Below are positions 1 through 8,828 of a stretch of 64,000 nucleotides of DNA, piece after piece. The stretch is from Achromobacter sp. UMC46 (GTDB lineage Bacteria; Pseudomonadota; Gammaproteobacteria; Burkholderiales; Burkholderiaceae_B). The DNA is taken from NCBI RefSeq assembly GCF_014170335.1, contig NZ_LZZS01000034.1, forward strand, positions 95,123 through 159,122, read 5' to 3'. The position numbers and the translations under genes are program-made. Below the pieces are notes generated by a model. The model searched no databases, was not told the origin of the DNA, and saw only the letters and a program-made list of their open reading frames with translations. Each line of letters begins with the position of its first letter. The stretch's first letter is position 1.

Positions 1-2008
1 CGCGCTCCTTGACGAACCAGCACTTGAGCCAGGCCTCCACATCGCGCGAGGCTTCGTCGGCGCGGCGCTCGCTGGCCGACAGCACCAGGCCCATCTTTTC
101 CCAGATGGCGTGCTCGTGCTCTTTCTGCGTGCGGCCGATGACCACCGCCTGGTGATCGTCCAGGCTGGGCACATAACGCTGCCCGGCCAGCAAGGCCTTG
201 ATCACCCGGTGCGTCAGCAGGTCGGGATAGCGGCGGATGGGCGACGTGAAATGGCTGTAGCCCGGGTACGACAAGCCGAAATGGCCCATGTTGTCCGGGC
301 TGTAGACGGCCTGCTGCATGGACCGCAGGCACATGGTCTGCAGCAGCTGGTAGTCGGGACGGCCACGCACGGTGTCCAGGAAATCGCCGTAGTCCTTGGC
401 GGTGGGCGTTTCGCCGCCGCCCATCGACAGCCCCATCGTGCGCAGGAATTCGCGCAGCGATTGCAGGCGTTCCGGCGTGGGGCCTTCGTGGATGCGGTAC
501 AGGCCAGGATGCTTGCTGCGCGTCATGAAGTCGGCCGCGCACGTGTTGGCGGCCAGCATGCATTCTTCGATCAGCTTGTGGGCGTCGTTGCGCACCGACG
601 GCACGATCTGTTCGATGCGGCCCAGCTCGTTGCAGACGATCTTGGTTTCGACCGTGTCGAAATCGATGGCGCCGCGCTTCTTGCGGCCCTGCACCAGCAG
701 CTGGAACAGCTCGTAAAGATGCTGAACCTGCGGCATGACGGCGCGCATCGCCGCGGCGGCCGGGCCGCCGGGCTGCTGCAATGCCGCCCAGATATTCGTA
801 TAGGTAGTGCGGGCATGCGAGTGCATCACCGCGTTGTAGAACTGGTAGGCCGTGACCGTGCCGGCCTTGGCGCCGGTAGCGGGAATCACCATGTCGCAGA
901 CCAGCACCAGGCGGTCTACGTCGGGGTTCAGCGAACACAAGCCGTTGGAGAGCGTCTCGGGGAGCATCGGAATGACGCGGCGCGGGAAGTACACGCTAGT
1001 GCCGCGTTCGATCGCATCGTCATCCAGCGCGTCGCCCGGACGCACGTAGTGGCTGACGTCGGCAATCGCCACCAGCAGGCGCCAGCCCGGGCGCTTGCGC
1101 TGGCCCGAACCCAGCTCGACGGGTTCGCAATAGACGGCGTCATCGAAGTCGCGCGCGTCTTCGCCGTCGATCGTGATCAACGGCACATCGCGCAAGTCCA
1201 CACGGTCTTTCAGGTCGCTCTTGCGCACCACGTCCGGCAGGCGCGCGGCCTGCTTGCGGGCGGCTTCCGAGAATTCGACGGGCACGTCGAACTTGCGCAC
1301 CGCGATCTCGATTTCCATGCCGGGGTCGTCGATTTCGCCCAGCACCTCGGCCACGCGGCCCAGCGGCTGCGTATGGCGGGTGGGCTGCTCCATGATCTCG
1401 ACCGCGACCACCTGCCCGTGCTGGGCGCCGTTGGTGTCGCTGGGCGGAATCAGGATGTCGTGCTTGATGCGCTGATCTTCGGGTACGACGATGGACAAGC
1501 CGTGCTCGTGCAGGAAACGGCCCACCAGCTTGTTGGTGCGGCGTTCGATGACTTCGACGATGGTGCCTTCCGGCTTGCCGCGGTATTCGCCCGCCGGCTT
1601 GACCAGCACGCGGTCGCCATGCAGCACCTTGAGCATTTCGCGCGGCGACAGGAACAGGTCCGGGCCGCCGTCGTCACGCAGCAGGAAGCCGAAGCCGTCG
1701 CGGTGCCCCAGCACCTTGCCGGCGACGAAGTCCAATTTGGTGGCCAGCAGCAACACGCCCTTGCGGTTGGGCATCAACTGCCCGTCGCGTTCCATGGCGC
1801 CCAACCGGCGCTCGAACCCGACCATCGTCGCGGCACGCTCGACGCCCATGCGTTCGGCCAATTCCACCGGAGACAACGGCGAACCCGCGGCTCGGAGCGC
1901 GGTCAAAATGGCTTCACGGGACGGGACATCGGGATCGAAGTCCGGCGGCGCTTCGGGCAAGGGTGTTGATCTATTGTTTTTCGATTCGTTATTCGATCGT
2001 TTTGCCAA
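1..2008 (-). CDS. rnr: Ribonuclease R (3' end lies outside the window)
   Basis: This is a processive 3'-5' exoribonuclease of the RNB/RNase II family that degrades structured RNA and acts in RNA quality control. About 669 codons are visible and the frame stays open to the window edge, so the C-terminal S1 region is missing. Residues translated here show the N-terminal winged-helix segment (EAILTALRAAG), the cold-shock/OB region, and the RNB signature with its clustered acidic residues (DGEDARDFDDAVYC) followed by RPGDALDDDAIERGTSVYFP. No ATG exists in the upstream frame. I chose the TTG at 2008 because it gives a basic N-terminus (M-A-K-R-S-N-N) and follows a GGAA stretch; a TTG at 1960 is the alternative. 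The tRNA-Leu genes are transcribed divergently from the same AT-rich promoter segment. Confidence 0.93.
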   Translation of the reverse strand, partial: MAKRSNNESKNNRSTPLPEAPPDFDPDVPSREAILTALRAAGSPLSPVELAERMGVERAATMVGFERRLGAMERDGQLMPNRKGVLLLATKLDFVAGKVLGHRDGFGFLLRDDGGPDLFLSPREMLKVLHGDRVLVKPAGEYRGKPEGTIVEVIERRTNKLVGRFLHEHGLSIVVPEDQRIKHDILIPPSDTNGAQHGQVVAVEIMEQPTRHTQPLGRVAEVLGEIDDPGMEIEIAVRKFDVPVEFSEAARKQAARLPDVVRKSDLKDRVDLRDVPLITIDGEDARDFDDAVYCEPVELGSGQRKRPGWRLLVAIADVSHYVRPGDALDDDAIERGTSVYFPRRVIPMLPETLSNGLCSLNPDVDRLVLVCDMVIPATGAKAGTVTAYQFYNAVMHSHARTTYTNIWAALQQPGGPAAAAMRAVMPQVQHLYELFQLLVQGRKKRGAIDFDTVETKIVCNELGRIEQIVPSVRNDAHKLIEECMLAANTCAADFMTRSKHPGLYRIHEGPTPERLQSLREFLRTMGLSMGGGETPTAKDYGDFLDTVRGRPDYQLLQTMCLRSMQQAVYSPDNMGHFGLSYPGYSHFTSPIRRYPDLLTHRVIKALLAGQRYVPSLDDHQAVVIGRTQKEHEHAIWEKMGLVLSASERRADEASRDVEAWLKCWFVKER

Positions 2009-2030
2009 AGCTGAAATTTCCGTATATAAT
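2002..2030 (+). promoter_or_regulatory. Sigma70-type promoter for the tRNA-Leu pair
   Basis: TTGCCA (2002-2007) and TATAAT (2025-2030) are separated by exactly 17 bases, and the start would fall near 2037. It reads towards the tRNA-Leu genes, leaving about 190 nt of leader to be processed off. The segment overlaps the proposed TTG start of rnr on the other strand. Confidence 0.7.
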
Positions 2031-2230
2031 GCGCAGCTTCTGTGGTTCGCCCAAGGCTGAACACTGAAGCAGAAATGGTCAGAGGGGTCGAAAGACCCAT
2101 TGTAAAACCAACTGCGCTCGGGACGCATGTTTTAGTTAAGTCAGTACGCTGGAAACAACGTACAGCCCTTAATAAAAACAAAGCAACTAGAGCGGCAGCG
2201 TATCACATAGTTCTGACAGTATCTTTCAGT

Positions 2231-2315
2231 GCCCAGGTGGCGGAATTGGTAGACGCGCACGGTTCAGGTCCGTGTGCCGCAAGGTGTGGAGGTTCGAGTC
2301 CTCTCCTGGGCACCA
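2231..2315 (+). tRNA. tRNA-Leu (CAG), copy 1
   Basis: This is an 85-nt class II tRNA with encoded CCA. The acceptor GCCCAGG pairs with CCTGGGC, the anticodon stem is CACGG/CCGTG, and loop TTCAGGT gives anticodon CAG for the codon CUG. The long variable arm of tRNA-Leu is present. Three copies in the window (2231, 2430, 3411) read identically. Confidence 0.95.
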
Positions 2316-2429
2316 CGGAATTTAGATCGGATCAGCTTTCGGGCTGGCCTGACAGGTAAAGCGGTAAACAAAGCAGTACAGTCAGTAGAAGAAGTGAAGC
2401 AGAAGTGAAGCGCGCAAGCGCTTCCCAGT

Positions 2430-2514
2430 GCCCAGGTGGCGGAATTGGTAGACGCGCACGGTTCAGGTCCGTGTGCCGCAAGGTGTGGAGGTTCGAGTCC
2501 TCTCCTGGGCACCA
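2430..2514 (+). tRNA. tRNA-Leu (CAG), copy 2
   Basis: It is identical in sequence to copy 1 and starts 114 nt after it. No clear promoter lies between the two, so they are probably co-transcribed; an intrinsic terminator follows at 2565-2599. Confidence 0.95.
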
Positions 2515-2564
2515 CCCGCATATAAGTCTGACCCGCATTCAGTTGGGTTTGGATAGCAAGGCTG

Positions 2565-2599
2565 AAAGCCCCGAAAATCGAAAGATGTTCGGGGCTTTT
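2565..2599 (+). terminator. Intrinsic terminator after tRNA-Leu copies 1-2
   Basis: An 11-bp stem (AAAGCCCCGAA with TTCGGGGCTTT) closes a 12-nt loop and is followed by T residues. The A-rich left side could also serve the minus-strand DTW gene ending at 2635. Confidence 0.75.
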
Positions 2600-2634
2600 G
2601 CTTTGTGGCGTTTGTGGTTTTTTGGCATTAACAC

Positions 2635-3246
2635 TCAACGCCACGGCACTTTTCGCTGCAAATGATGGCGAGCGTATAAATCTTCGCCCATGCCTTCGAT
2701 CTGACCGTCGATCAAGGCCTCGAAAGGCCGCAGCAACGCATCGGCACGCATCGGCGCCTCAAGCGCGTTCAATGCATGCGTCACGGCTTCGATCGTGGAC
2801 AACGCGCCCGGGATGTCGGCATGCCGCACACGGTAGCGCGTCGACAGCCCCGCCGGCAGCATCACGCGAGGCAGCGCCGCAAGCTCGGGATTGATATGCA
2901 GCAGCTTGCGCGCATGCCCCCAGGTTCCGTCCGGCACGATCAATTGGATCGGTTGACCCAGATCCTGGCCATACCCCGGATTCAGGATGTCGGCCGCGGG
3001 GCCGGGAAACAACAGGCGCGGCGCGTAGCCCGGCTCGGCCCAATCGGCGATTGAAAAATATTCACCCACCACGCGCCGTGCGCCGGCCAGCCCTAATACA
3101 GCCAGCCTGGCCGTGTTCAGCGCATGGCGCGATTCGCTGGGATGCTGCAGGACCACGACGCGGGTGCGGCATGACAAGGAAGGAATAAGCGCGCACAGGC
3201 AGTGCGATTCAGGACGCAGGCAACGCGTGCAAAGGGATCGGGACAT
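2635..3246 (-). CDS. DTW-domain tRNA-uridine aminocarboxypropyltransferase
   Basis: This 203-residue protein belongs to the DTW-domain family (TapT/YfiP in E. coli), which transfers the aminocarboxypropyl group of S-adenosylmethionine to uridine in the tRNA variable loop to form acp3U. Visible are the N-terminal cysteine cluster (Cys6, Cys9, Cys16, Cys18), probably metal binding, the DGTW signature at 106-109 and the ALSTIEA motif at 148-154. It sits antisense between tRNA-Leu copies 2 and 3. The family assignment is clear; the exact target nucleotide is inferred from the family. Confidence 0.88.
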   Translation of the reverse strand: MSRSLCTRCLRPESHCLCALIPSLSCRTRVVVLQHPSESRHALNTARLAVLGLAGARRVVGEYFSIADWAEPGYAPRLLFPGPAADILNPGYGQDLGQPIQLIVPDGTWGHARKLLHINPELAALPRVMLPAGLSTRYRVRHADIPGALSTIEAVTHALNALEAPMRADALLRPFEALIDGQIEGMGEDLYARHHLQRKVPWR

Positions 3247-3319
3247 GGGGCGACACTATATCGAAACTGGCCCGCTCGAAAAAATGCGGGAAAAAATGAA
3301 AAACAGCCGCCGTCGTCAC

Positions 3320-3348
3320 TTGCACGCCATAAAAAAAGTATGCATAAT
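3320..3348 (+). promoter_or_regulatory. Sigma70-type promoter for tRNA-Leu copy 3
   Basis: TTGCAC (3320-3325) and CATAAT (3343-3348) have a 17-base spacer in an A-rich setting. The predicted start is near 3355, about 55 nt before the tRNA. Confidence 0.65.
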
Positions 3349-3410
3349 CTCGTTTCTCTGCTGCTGAACAAGAAACGAAGCGAAAGCGACGCAACAAGTG
3401 AAGCATCAGC

Positions 3411-3495
3411 GCCCAGGTGGCGGAATTGGTAGACGCGCACGGTTCAGGTCCGTGTGCCGCAAGGTGTGGAGGTTCGAGTCCTCTCCTGGGCACCA
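3411..3495 (+). tRNA. tRNA-Leu (CAG), copy 3
   Basis: It is identical to copies 1 and 2 over all 85 nt including CCA, but has its own promoter (3320-3348) and its own terminator (3537-3569). It is separated from the other two by the convergent DTW-domain gene. Confidence 0.95.
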
Positions 3496-3536
3496 ATTAT
3501 TACATCACGAGGTACCTGTCGTGATGCGCCAAGAAG

Positions 3537-3569
3537 AACCCCGTTCGTGAAAACGACCGGGGTTTTTTC
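3537..3569 (+). terminator. Intrinsic terminator after tRNA-Leu copy 3
   Basis: AACCCCG pairs with CGGGGTT, with an inner TCGT/ACGA extension, followed by a run of T. The GNAT gene ending at 3606 on the minus strand may use the same hairpin. Confidence 0.75.
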
Positions 3570-3605
3570 TTTTCCGGCCCCGGCATCACCGGGGCCCTCG
3601 CTGCC

Positions 3606-4049
3606 CTATCTCAGCACGCGCGTCATCACGACGTGCGGCATCCCGGCTTCGACGAATTCCTCGCCTTCCACGGTAAAGCCGTGCGCCTCGTAGAATCCGG
3701 CCGCATGGGTCTGCGCATGCAGCACCAGCATGCGGTGGCCGTCGCCGTGGCCTTGCCCGATCAGTGCATCCAGCAACTGGCCGCCCACACCCATGCCGCG
3801 CGCCTTCTTGTGCACGGCCATGCGGCCGATGTGGCCGTCGGGCAGCAGGCGGCCCGTGCCCATCGGCGTGCCGTCCGGTCCGTACGCCACGGCATGCACC
3901 GACACGGCGTCGTCGTCGTCCAGCTCGATCTCGGGCGGCACCCGCTGCTCGACGACGAATACCTCGTAGCGAACCGAGTAGGCATCTTCGCGCAGCCGGT
4001 CCCACGTACCCAATGCGATACGCACCGTTGATTGCTTGTTGGTCGACAT
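3606..4049 (-). CDS. GNAT-family N-acetyltransferase (ElaA/YjcF-like)
   Basis: This 147-residue single-domain acetyltransferase carries the GNAT acetyl-CoA-binding core: beta4-alpha3 with R-x-x-G-x-G/A (KARGMGVGGQLLDAL, residues about 83-97), then LHAQTHAAGFYEAHGF near the C-terminus. The N-terminal SVRYEVFVVEQRVPPEIE is typical of the ElaA/YjcF subgroup. The start is supported by GGAACGGAG immediately upstream of the ATG. The substrate cannot be told from sequence. Confidence 0.85.
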   Translation of the reverse strand: MSTNKQSTVRIALGTWDRLREDAYSVRYEVFVVEQRVPPEIELDDDDAVSVHAVAYGPDGTPMGTGRLLPDGHIGRMAVHKKARGMGVGGQLLDALIGQGHGDGHRMLVLHAQTHAAGFYEAHGFTVEGEEFVEAGMPHVVMTRVLR

Positions 4050-4167
4050 CTCCGTTCCCTCGCGTGCAGCGCATCAATAATAAATATCCTACGCCGCATT
4101 CTCTCAGGGATGGCAATCGGACGAAAAGGGGTACGATCGCGGCTTGCCCACGTTGCCCAGGCACGAC

Positions 4168-5064
4168 ATGACGCCCCTCGCCCCACCGGCTTGGCTGAAA
4201 GCCGCACCCGCGCTTTTCCTGCTGCTGTGGTCCAGCGGATTCGTCGTGCTCAAGATCGGGCTGGCCTACGCCGACCCCATGACGTTCCTGGCCGTGCGCT
4301 ACGCCTGCGTCGTCCTCATCCTGCTGCCCTTCATACTGATCCTGCGCCCGCCCCTGCCGCACGGCGCCAGCGCATGGGGCCATCTGGCGATGGTCGGCCT
4401 GCTGTTGCAGGCCGGCTACTTCTGCTTCACCTATCTCTCTTTGAAGCTGGGCATGTCGGCGGGCGGCATGGCGCTGATCGCCTCGCTGCAGCCGATCCTG
4501 ATCGGGCTGCTGGCCCCGTTGATCGCGCACGAACGCGTCGATGCCCGGCGCTGGGCCGGGCTGGGGCTGGGGGTGGCGGGCGCCGCGCTCGTCATCGTCG
4601 CCAAAGCGTCCATCGACGTGCTGGCGCCGCTGGGGTTGCTGTTCGCCGTGGGCGCGCTGCTGTGCATCACGGGCGGCACCCTGTACGAAAAGCGCTATGG
4701 CGCGCAGACGCACCCGGTCACCTCCAACCTGGTGCAGTACGCGGTCGGGCTGGCCGTGTCGGCGCCGCTGGCCGTCTGGCTGGAACCCATGCGCATCGAA
4801 TGGACCGGCCCGCTACTGGCGTCGCTGGCCTATCTGGTCGTGGGCAATTCGCTGATCGCCATCACGCTGCTGCTGACCATGATCCGACACGGCGAAGCCT
4901 CGCGCGTGTCGGCGCTGTTCTTCCTGGTGCCGCCCTGCACCGCTGTCCTTGCCCTGCTGGCGCTGGGCGAGCCCGTCCCGATGCTGGCGTGGCCGGGCAT
5001 GGCGCTGGCGGCGGTCGGGATCCTGCTGGTCACCCGCAGCGCGCGGGCGCCGCAAGTAGAATAG
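4168..5064 (+). CDS. EamA/DMT-superfamily transporter
   Basis: This 298-residue inner-membrane protein has about ten hydrophobic segments arranged as two EamA repeats (first repeat around FLLLWSSGFVVLKIGLAYADP, second around LYEKRYGAQTHPVTSNLVQY). Members export metabolites or amino acids. I place the start at ATG 4168 rather than the in-frame TTG at 4144, because the ATG puts the first membrane helix at the usual distance. It lies 39 nt ahead of the AEC transporter on the same strand. The substrate is unknown. Confidence 0.85.
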   Translation: MTPLAPPAWLKAAPALFLLLWSSGFVVLKIGLAYADPMTFLAVRYACVVLILLPFILILRPPLPHGASAWGHLAMVGLLLQAGYFCFTYLSLKLGMSAGGMALIASLQPILIGLLAPLIAHERVDARRWAGLGLGVAGAALVIVAKASIDVLAPLGLLFAVGALLCITGGTLYEKRYGAQTHPVTSNLVQYAVGLAVSAPLAVWLEPMRIEWTGPLLASLAYLVVGNSLIAITLLLTMIRHGEASRVSALFFLVPPCTAVLALLALGEPVPMLAWPGMALAAVGILLVTRSARAPQVE

Positions 5065-5103
5065 GCGCCTTCCCGCGCCTCTGGCCTGCCCGCACCTTCA
5101 CCC

Positions 5104-6048
5104 ATGAATGCCGTCGTCACCGCCGCCTTGCCGGTCTTTGCGCTGATCCTGACTGGCTGGCTGGCCGCCCGCCTCAAGCTGCTGGGGCCCGGCGCCACCG
5201 ATGCGCTGAACCGCTACGTGGTCTACCTTTCCCTGCCCGCCTTGCTGTTCCGGGCGATGACGCAGGTGGACCTGGCGCATATGGCGCACTGGGGCTTCGT
5301 CGGCGCGTTCGCGGGCGGCATCGCCGTCACGTTCCTCGTGTCTTTCCTGCCGGGACGGGGCGGCCGGCGCGCGTTGACCGACCGCAGCATCGAAGGCCTG
5401 GCCGCGTCCTACGCCAACGCCGGGTACATGGGCATCCCGCTCTGCCTGGCGCTGTTCGGCGCTGAAAGCCTGGCGCCGGCCGCCTTCACCACGCTTCTGA
5501 CCGCCAGCGTCCTGTTCGGCTTCGCCATCGCGATGATCGAATTCGACCGCCAGCAGACGCCCAACATCGCGGCCACCCTGCTCAAGGTCGGCCGCGCGCT
5601 GATGCGCAACCCCTTGCTGGCCGCCCCGGTGCTGGGCCTGGCGTGGGCATCCACCGGCGTGGCGCTGCCGGAAGGCGTGGACCGCTACGTGTCGCTGCTG
5701 GGCGCATCGGCCAGCCCCTGCGCGCTGGTCACGATCGGCTTGTTCCTGGCGCAGACGGAAACGTCCACGGCAGGCCCCGGCGTGCTGCGCCTGGTGACAG
5801 GCAAGCTGCTGCTGCAGCCGGCCGTGACTGCCGTACTGGCCTTCGCCGTTTTCTCCATGCCCCCCCTGTGGGCCTGGACCGCCGTGCTGATGAGCGCGCT
5901 GCCGATCGGCACCGGCCCCTTCATGCTGGCCAAGATGTATGGCCGCGACGCCCGGGTGACGTCGCGCGCCATCCTCGTATCGACCGTGGCGTCGGTGCTG
6001 ACCGTCAGCCTGCTGGTCGCCTGGATCAACGCCCACCCCTTGCCCTGA
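5104..6048 (+). CDS. AEC-family transporter (auxin efflux carrier type)
   Basis: This 314-residue protein has about ten membrane segments in two five-helix halves. The N-terminal [20 protein letters not shown] and the central [15 protein letters not shown] are characteristic of AEC permeases, which in bacteria move organic acids and related small anions. It is followed 8 nt later by an ArsB-like permease, so the two are very likely translated from one message. The substrate cannot be predicted. Confidence 0.88.
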   Translation: MNAVVTAALPVFALILTGWLAARLKLLGPGATDALNRYVVYLSLPALLFRAMTQVDLAHMAHWGFVGAFAGGIAVTFLVSFLPGRGGRRALTDRSIEGLAASYANAGYMGIPLCLALFGAESLAPAAFTTLLTASVLFGFAIAMIEFDRQQTPNIAATLLKVGRALMRNPLLAAPVLGLAWASTGVALPEGVDRYVSLLGASASPCALVTIGLFLAQTETSTAGPGVLRLVTGKLLLQPAVTAVLAFAVFSMPPLWAWTAVLMSALPIGTGPFMLAKMYGRDARVTSRAILVSTVASVLTVSLLVAWINAHPLP

Positions 6049-6056
6049 CCGCCCCC

Positions 6057-7337
<1,281 letters not shown>

Positions 7338-7354
7338 GCGCCACGGCACCCCCA

Positions 7355-7371
7355 TATAACTTTTAGTTATT
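7355..7371. promoter_or_regulatory. Perfect palindrome upstream of the YeeE transporter
   Basis: ATAACT-TTT-AGTTAT (7356-7370) is a perfect 6-3-6 inverted repeat in an AT-rich stretch, about 120 nt upstream of the YeeE start. AT-rich sites of this kind are bound by CysB-type LysR regulators of sulfur assimilation, which would suit a sulfur transporter, but the assignment is inference. Confidence 0.4.
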
Positions 7372-7490
7372 ATTGACTGATTATTTGATGGTTTGAGGGC
7401 GTTAAGGCCCGCCTTACACTTCCAACATTCCGACGGGCGCCCCTTACGCGCCCGTTTGCATTGACGATTCAGATCCCACCGGGACGCCCC

Positions 7491-8714
7491 ATGAGCTCCA
7501 ACGCCTCTACTTTGCCCCTACCCTCGGCCCTGCCGCCCATCCGCATCAACCGCGCACCACTCTGGATCGCGCTGTTGCTGGTGCTGGCCGGCGCGCTGTA
7601 CTTGAACCAGACCGTCAGCTGGCGCCAGGGCGCGCTGTGGGTCGTCGGCGCGCTGCTGGGCGTGACGCTCTATCACGCCTCGTTCGGCTTCACGCAGGCG
7701 TGGCGCGTGTTCGTGTCCGACCGCCGTGGCGCCGGCTTGCGCGCGCAGATGTTCATGCTGGGCGTCGGCGTGCTGCTGTTCTTCCCCTTCCTGGCCTCGG
7801 GTTCGCTCTTCGGCCAACCCGTCGCGGGACTGGTGTCCCCGCCGGGCGTGTCGGTCGTGCTGGGCGCATTCCTGTTCGGCATCGGCATGCAATTGGGCGG
7901 CGGCTGCGCATCGGGCACGCTGTTCGCGGTGGGCGGCGGCAATACGCGCATGCTGGTCACCCTGCTGTTCTTCATCGTCGGCTCCGTGGTCGCCACCGCC
8001 AATTTCGGCTGGTGGTCCGCCCTGCCCGCGCTGGCACCGACATCGCTGATCAAAACCTGGGGCCTGGCGCCTGCGCTCATCGCCAACCTGGCGGTGTTCG
8101 CGCTGATCGCCTGGGGCGCCACCGCGCTTGAAAAGCGCCGCCATGGCCACGTGATCTCGTTCGCGTCGCGCACCGCGCGGCCAGTCTCGCTGCTGCAAGG
8201 CCCGTGGCCCCTCATCTGGGGCGGCGTGGCGCTGGTGGTGCTGAATTTCGCGACGCTGGCGCTGGCCGGCCGCCCCTGGGGCATCACCTCGGCCTTCGCG
8301 CTGTGGGGCGCCAAGGCCTGGAACGCGGTTGCCGGCGACGTGGCGACCTGGGCTTACTGGAGCAAGCAGCCGGCATTGGCCGCGCCCTTGCGCCAGGACG
8401 TCACGACCGTCATGGACATCGGCCTGATGCTGGGCGCGCTGGCCGCCGCCAGCGCCGCCGGCAAATTCGCCCCCATCTGGAAGGTGCCGGCGCGTTCGCT
8501 GGCAGGAGCCGTCATCGGCGGCCTGCTGCTGGGCTATGGCGCCCGCCTGGCCTTCGGCTGCAACATCGGCGCCTACTTCAGCGGTATCCTGTCGGGCAGC
8601 CTGCACGCGTGGGTGTGGCTGCCGGCCGCGTTCGCCGGCAGCGCGCTGGGCGTGCGCCTGCGCCCCGCCTTCGGGCTGGCGGTCGAAAAGACTCCGCCGC
8701 CCTCCAGCTGCTGA
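7491..8714 (+). CDS. YeeE/YedE-family sulfur-compound transporter
   Basis: This 407-residue multi-helix inner-membrane protein belongs to the YeeE/YedE (TsuA) family, whose studied members take up thiosulfate. Two copies of the family's glycine-rich cysteine motif are visible: GIGMQLGGGCASGTLFAVGGG around residues 130-150 (Cys139) and GARLAFGCNIGAYFSG around 350-365. I use ATG 7491; an upstream TTG at 7461 is in frame but would add a polar tail. No TsuB/YeeD-like TusA protein is adjacent. A strong terminator follows. Confidence 0.88.
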   Translation: MSSNASTLPLPSALPPIRINRAPLWIALLLVLAGALYLNQTVSWRQGALWVVGALLGVTLYHASFGFTQAWRVFVSDRRGAGLRAQMFMLGVGVLLFFPFLASGSLFGQPVAGLVSPPGVSVVLGAFLFGIGMQLGGGCASGTLFAVGGGNTRMLVTLLFFIVGSVVATANFGWWSALPALAPTSLIKTWGLAPALIANLAVFALIAWGATALEKRRHGHVISFASRTARPVSLLQGPWPLIWGGVALVVLNFATLALAGRPWGITSAFALWGAKAWNAVAGDVATWAYWSKQPALAAPLRQDVTTVMDIGLMLGALAAASAAGKFAPIWKVPARSLAGAVIGGLLLGYGARLAFGCNIGAYFSGILSGSLHAWVWLPAAFAGSALGVRLRPAFGLAVEKTPPPSSC

Positions 8715-8746
8715 GGCCCGCTGCCGGAAAACAGTGTTCCAGGAAC

Positions 8747-8777
8747 AGCCCCCTGTTTAGGGGGCTTTCTTTTTTTT
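8747..8777 (+). terminator. Intrinsic terminator after the YeeE gene
   Basis: AGCCCCCT and AGGGGGCT form an 8-bp stem around GTTT, followed by a long T-rich tail. Confidence 0.85.
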
Positions 8778-8828
8778 CGACGGTTCAGCTGGTGTATGGT
8801 TGCTCCATTCCGCAACACGGAGAGGACT

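Noticed and set aside
110..1969. A long plus-strand open frame over rnr
   Set aside because: It is antisense to a clear RNase R frame, low in complexity (His/Arg/Gln-rich) and produced by GC bias at third codon positions.
3586..4713. A 375-codon minus-strand frame over the GNAT and EamA genes
   Set aside because: It overlaps two well-supported genes in another frame and has His/Gln/Arg-rich shadow composition.
8796..8828. Upstream ATG for the glutamate-synthase-like gene
   Set aside because: The ATG at 8829 has a strong GGAGAGG site; the upstream one has none.
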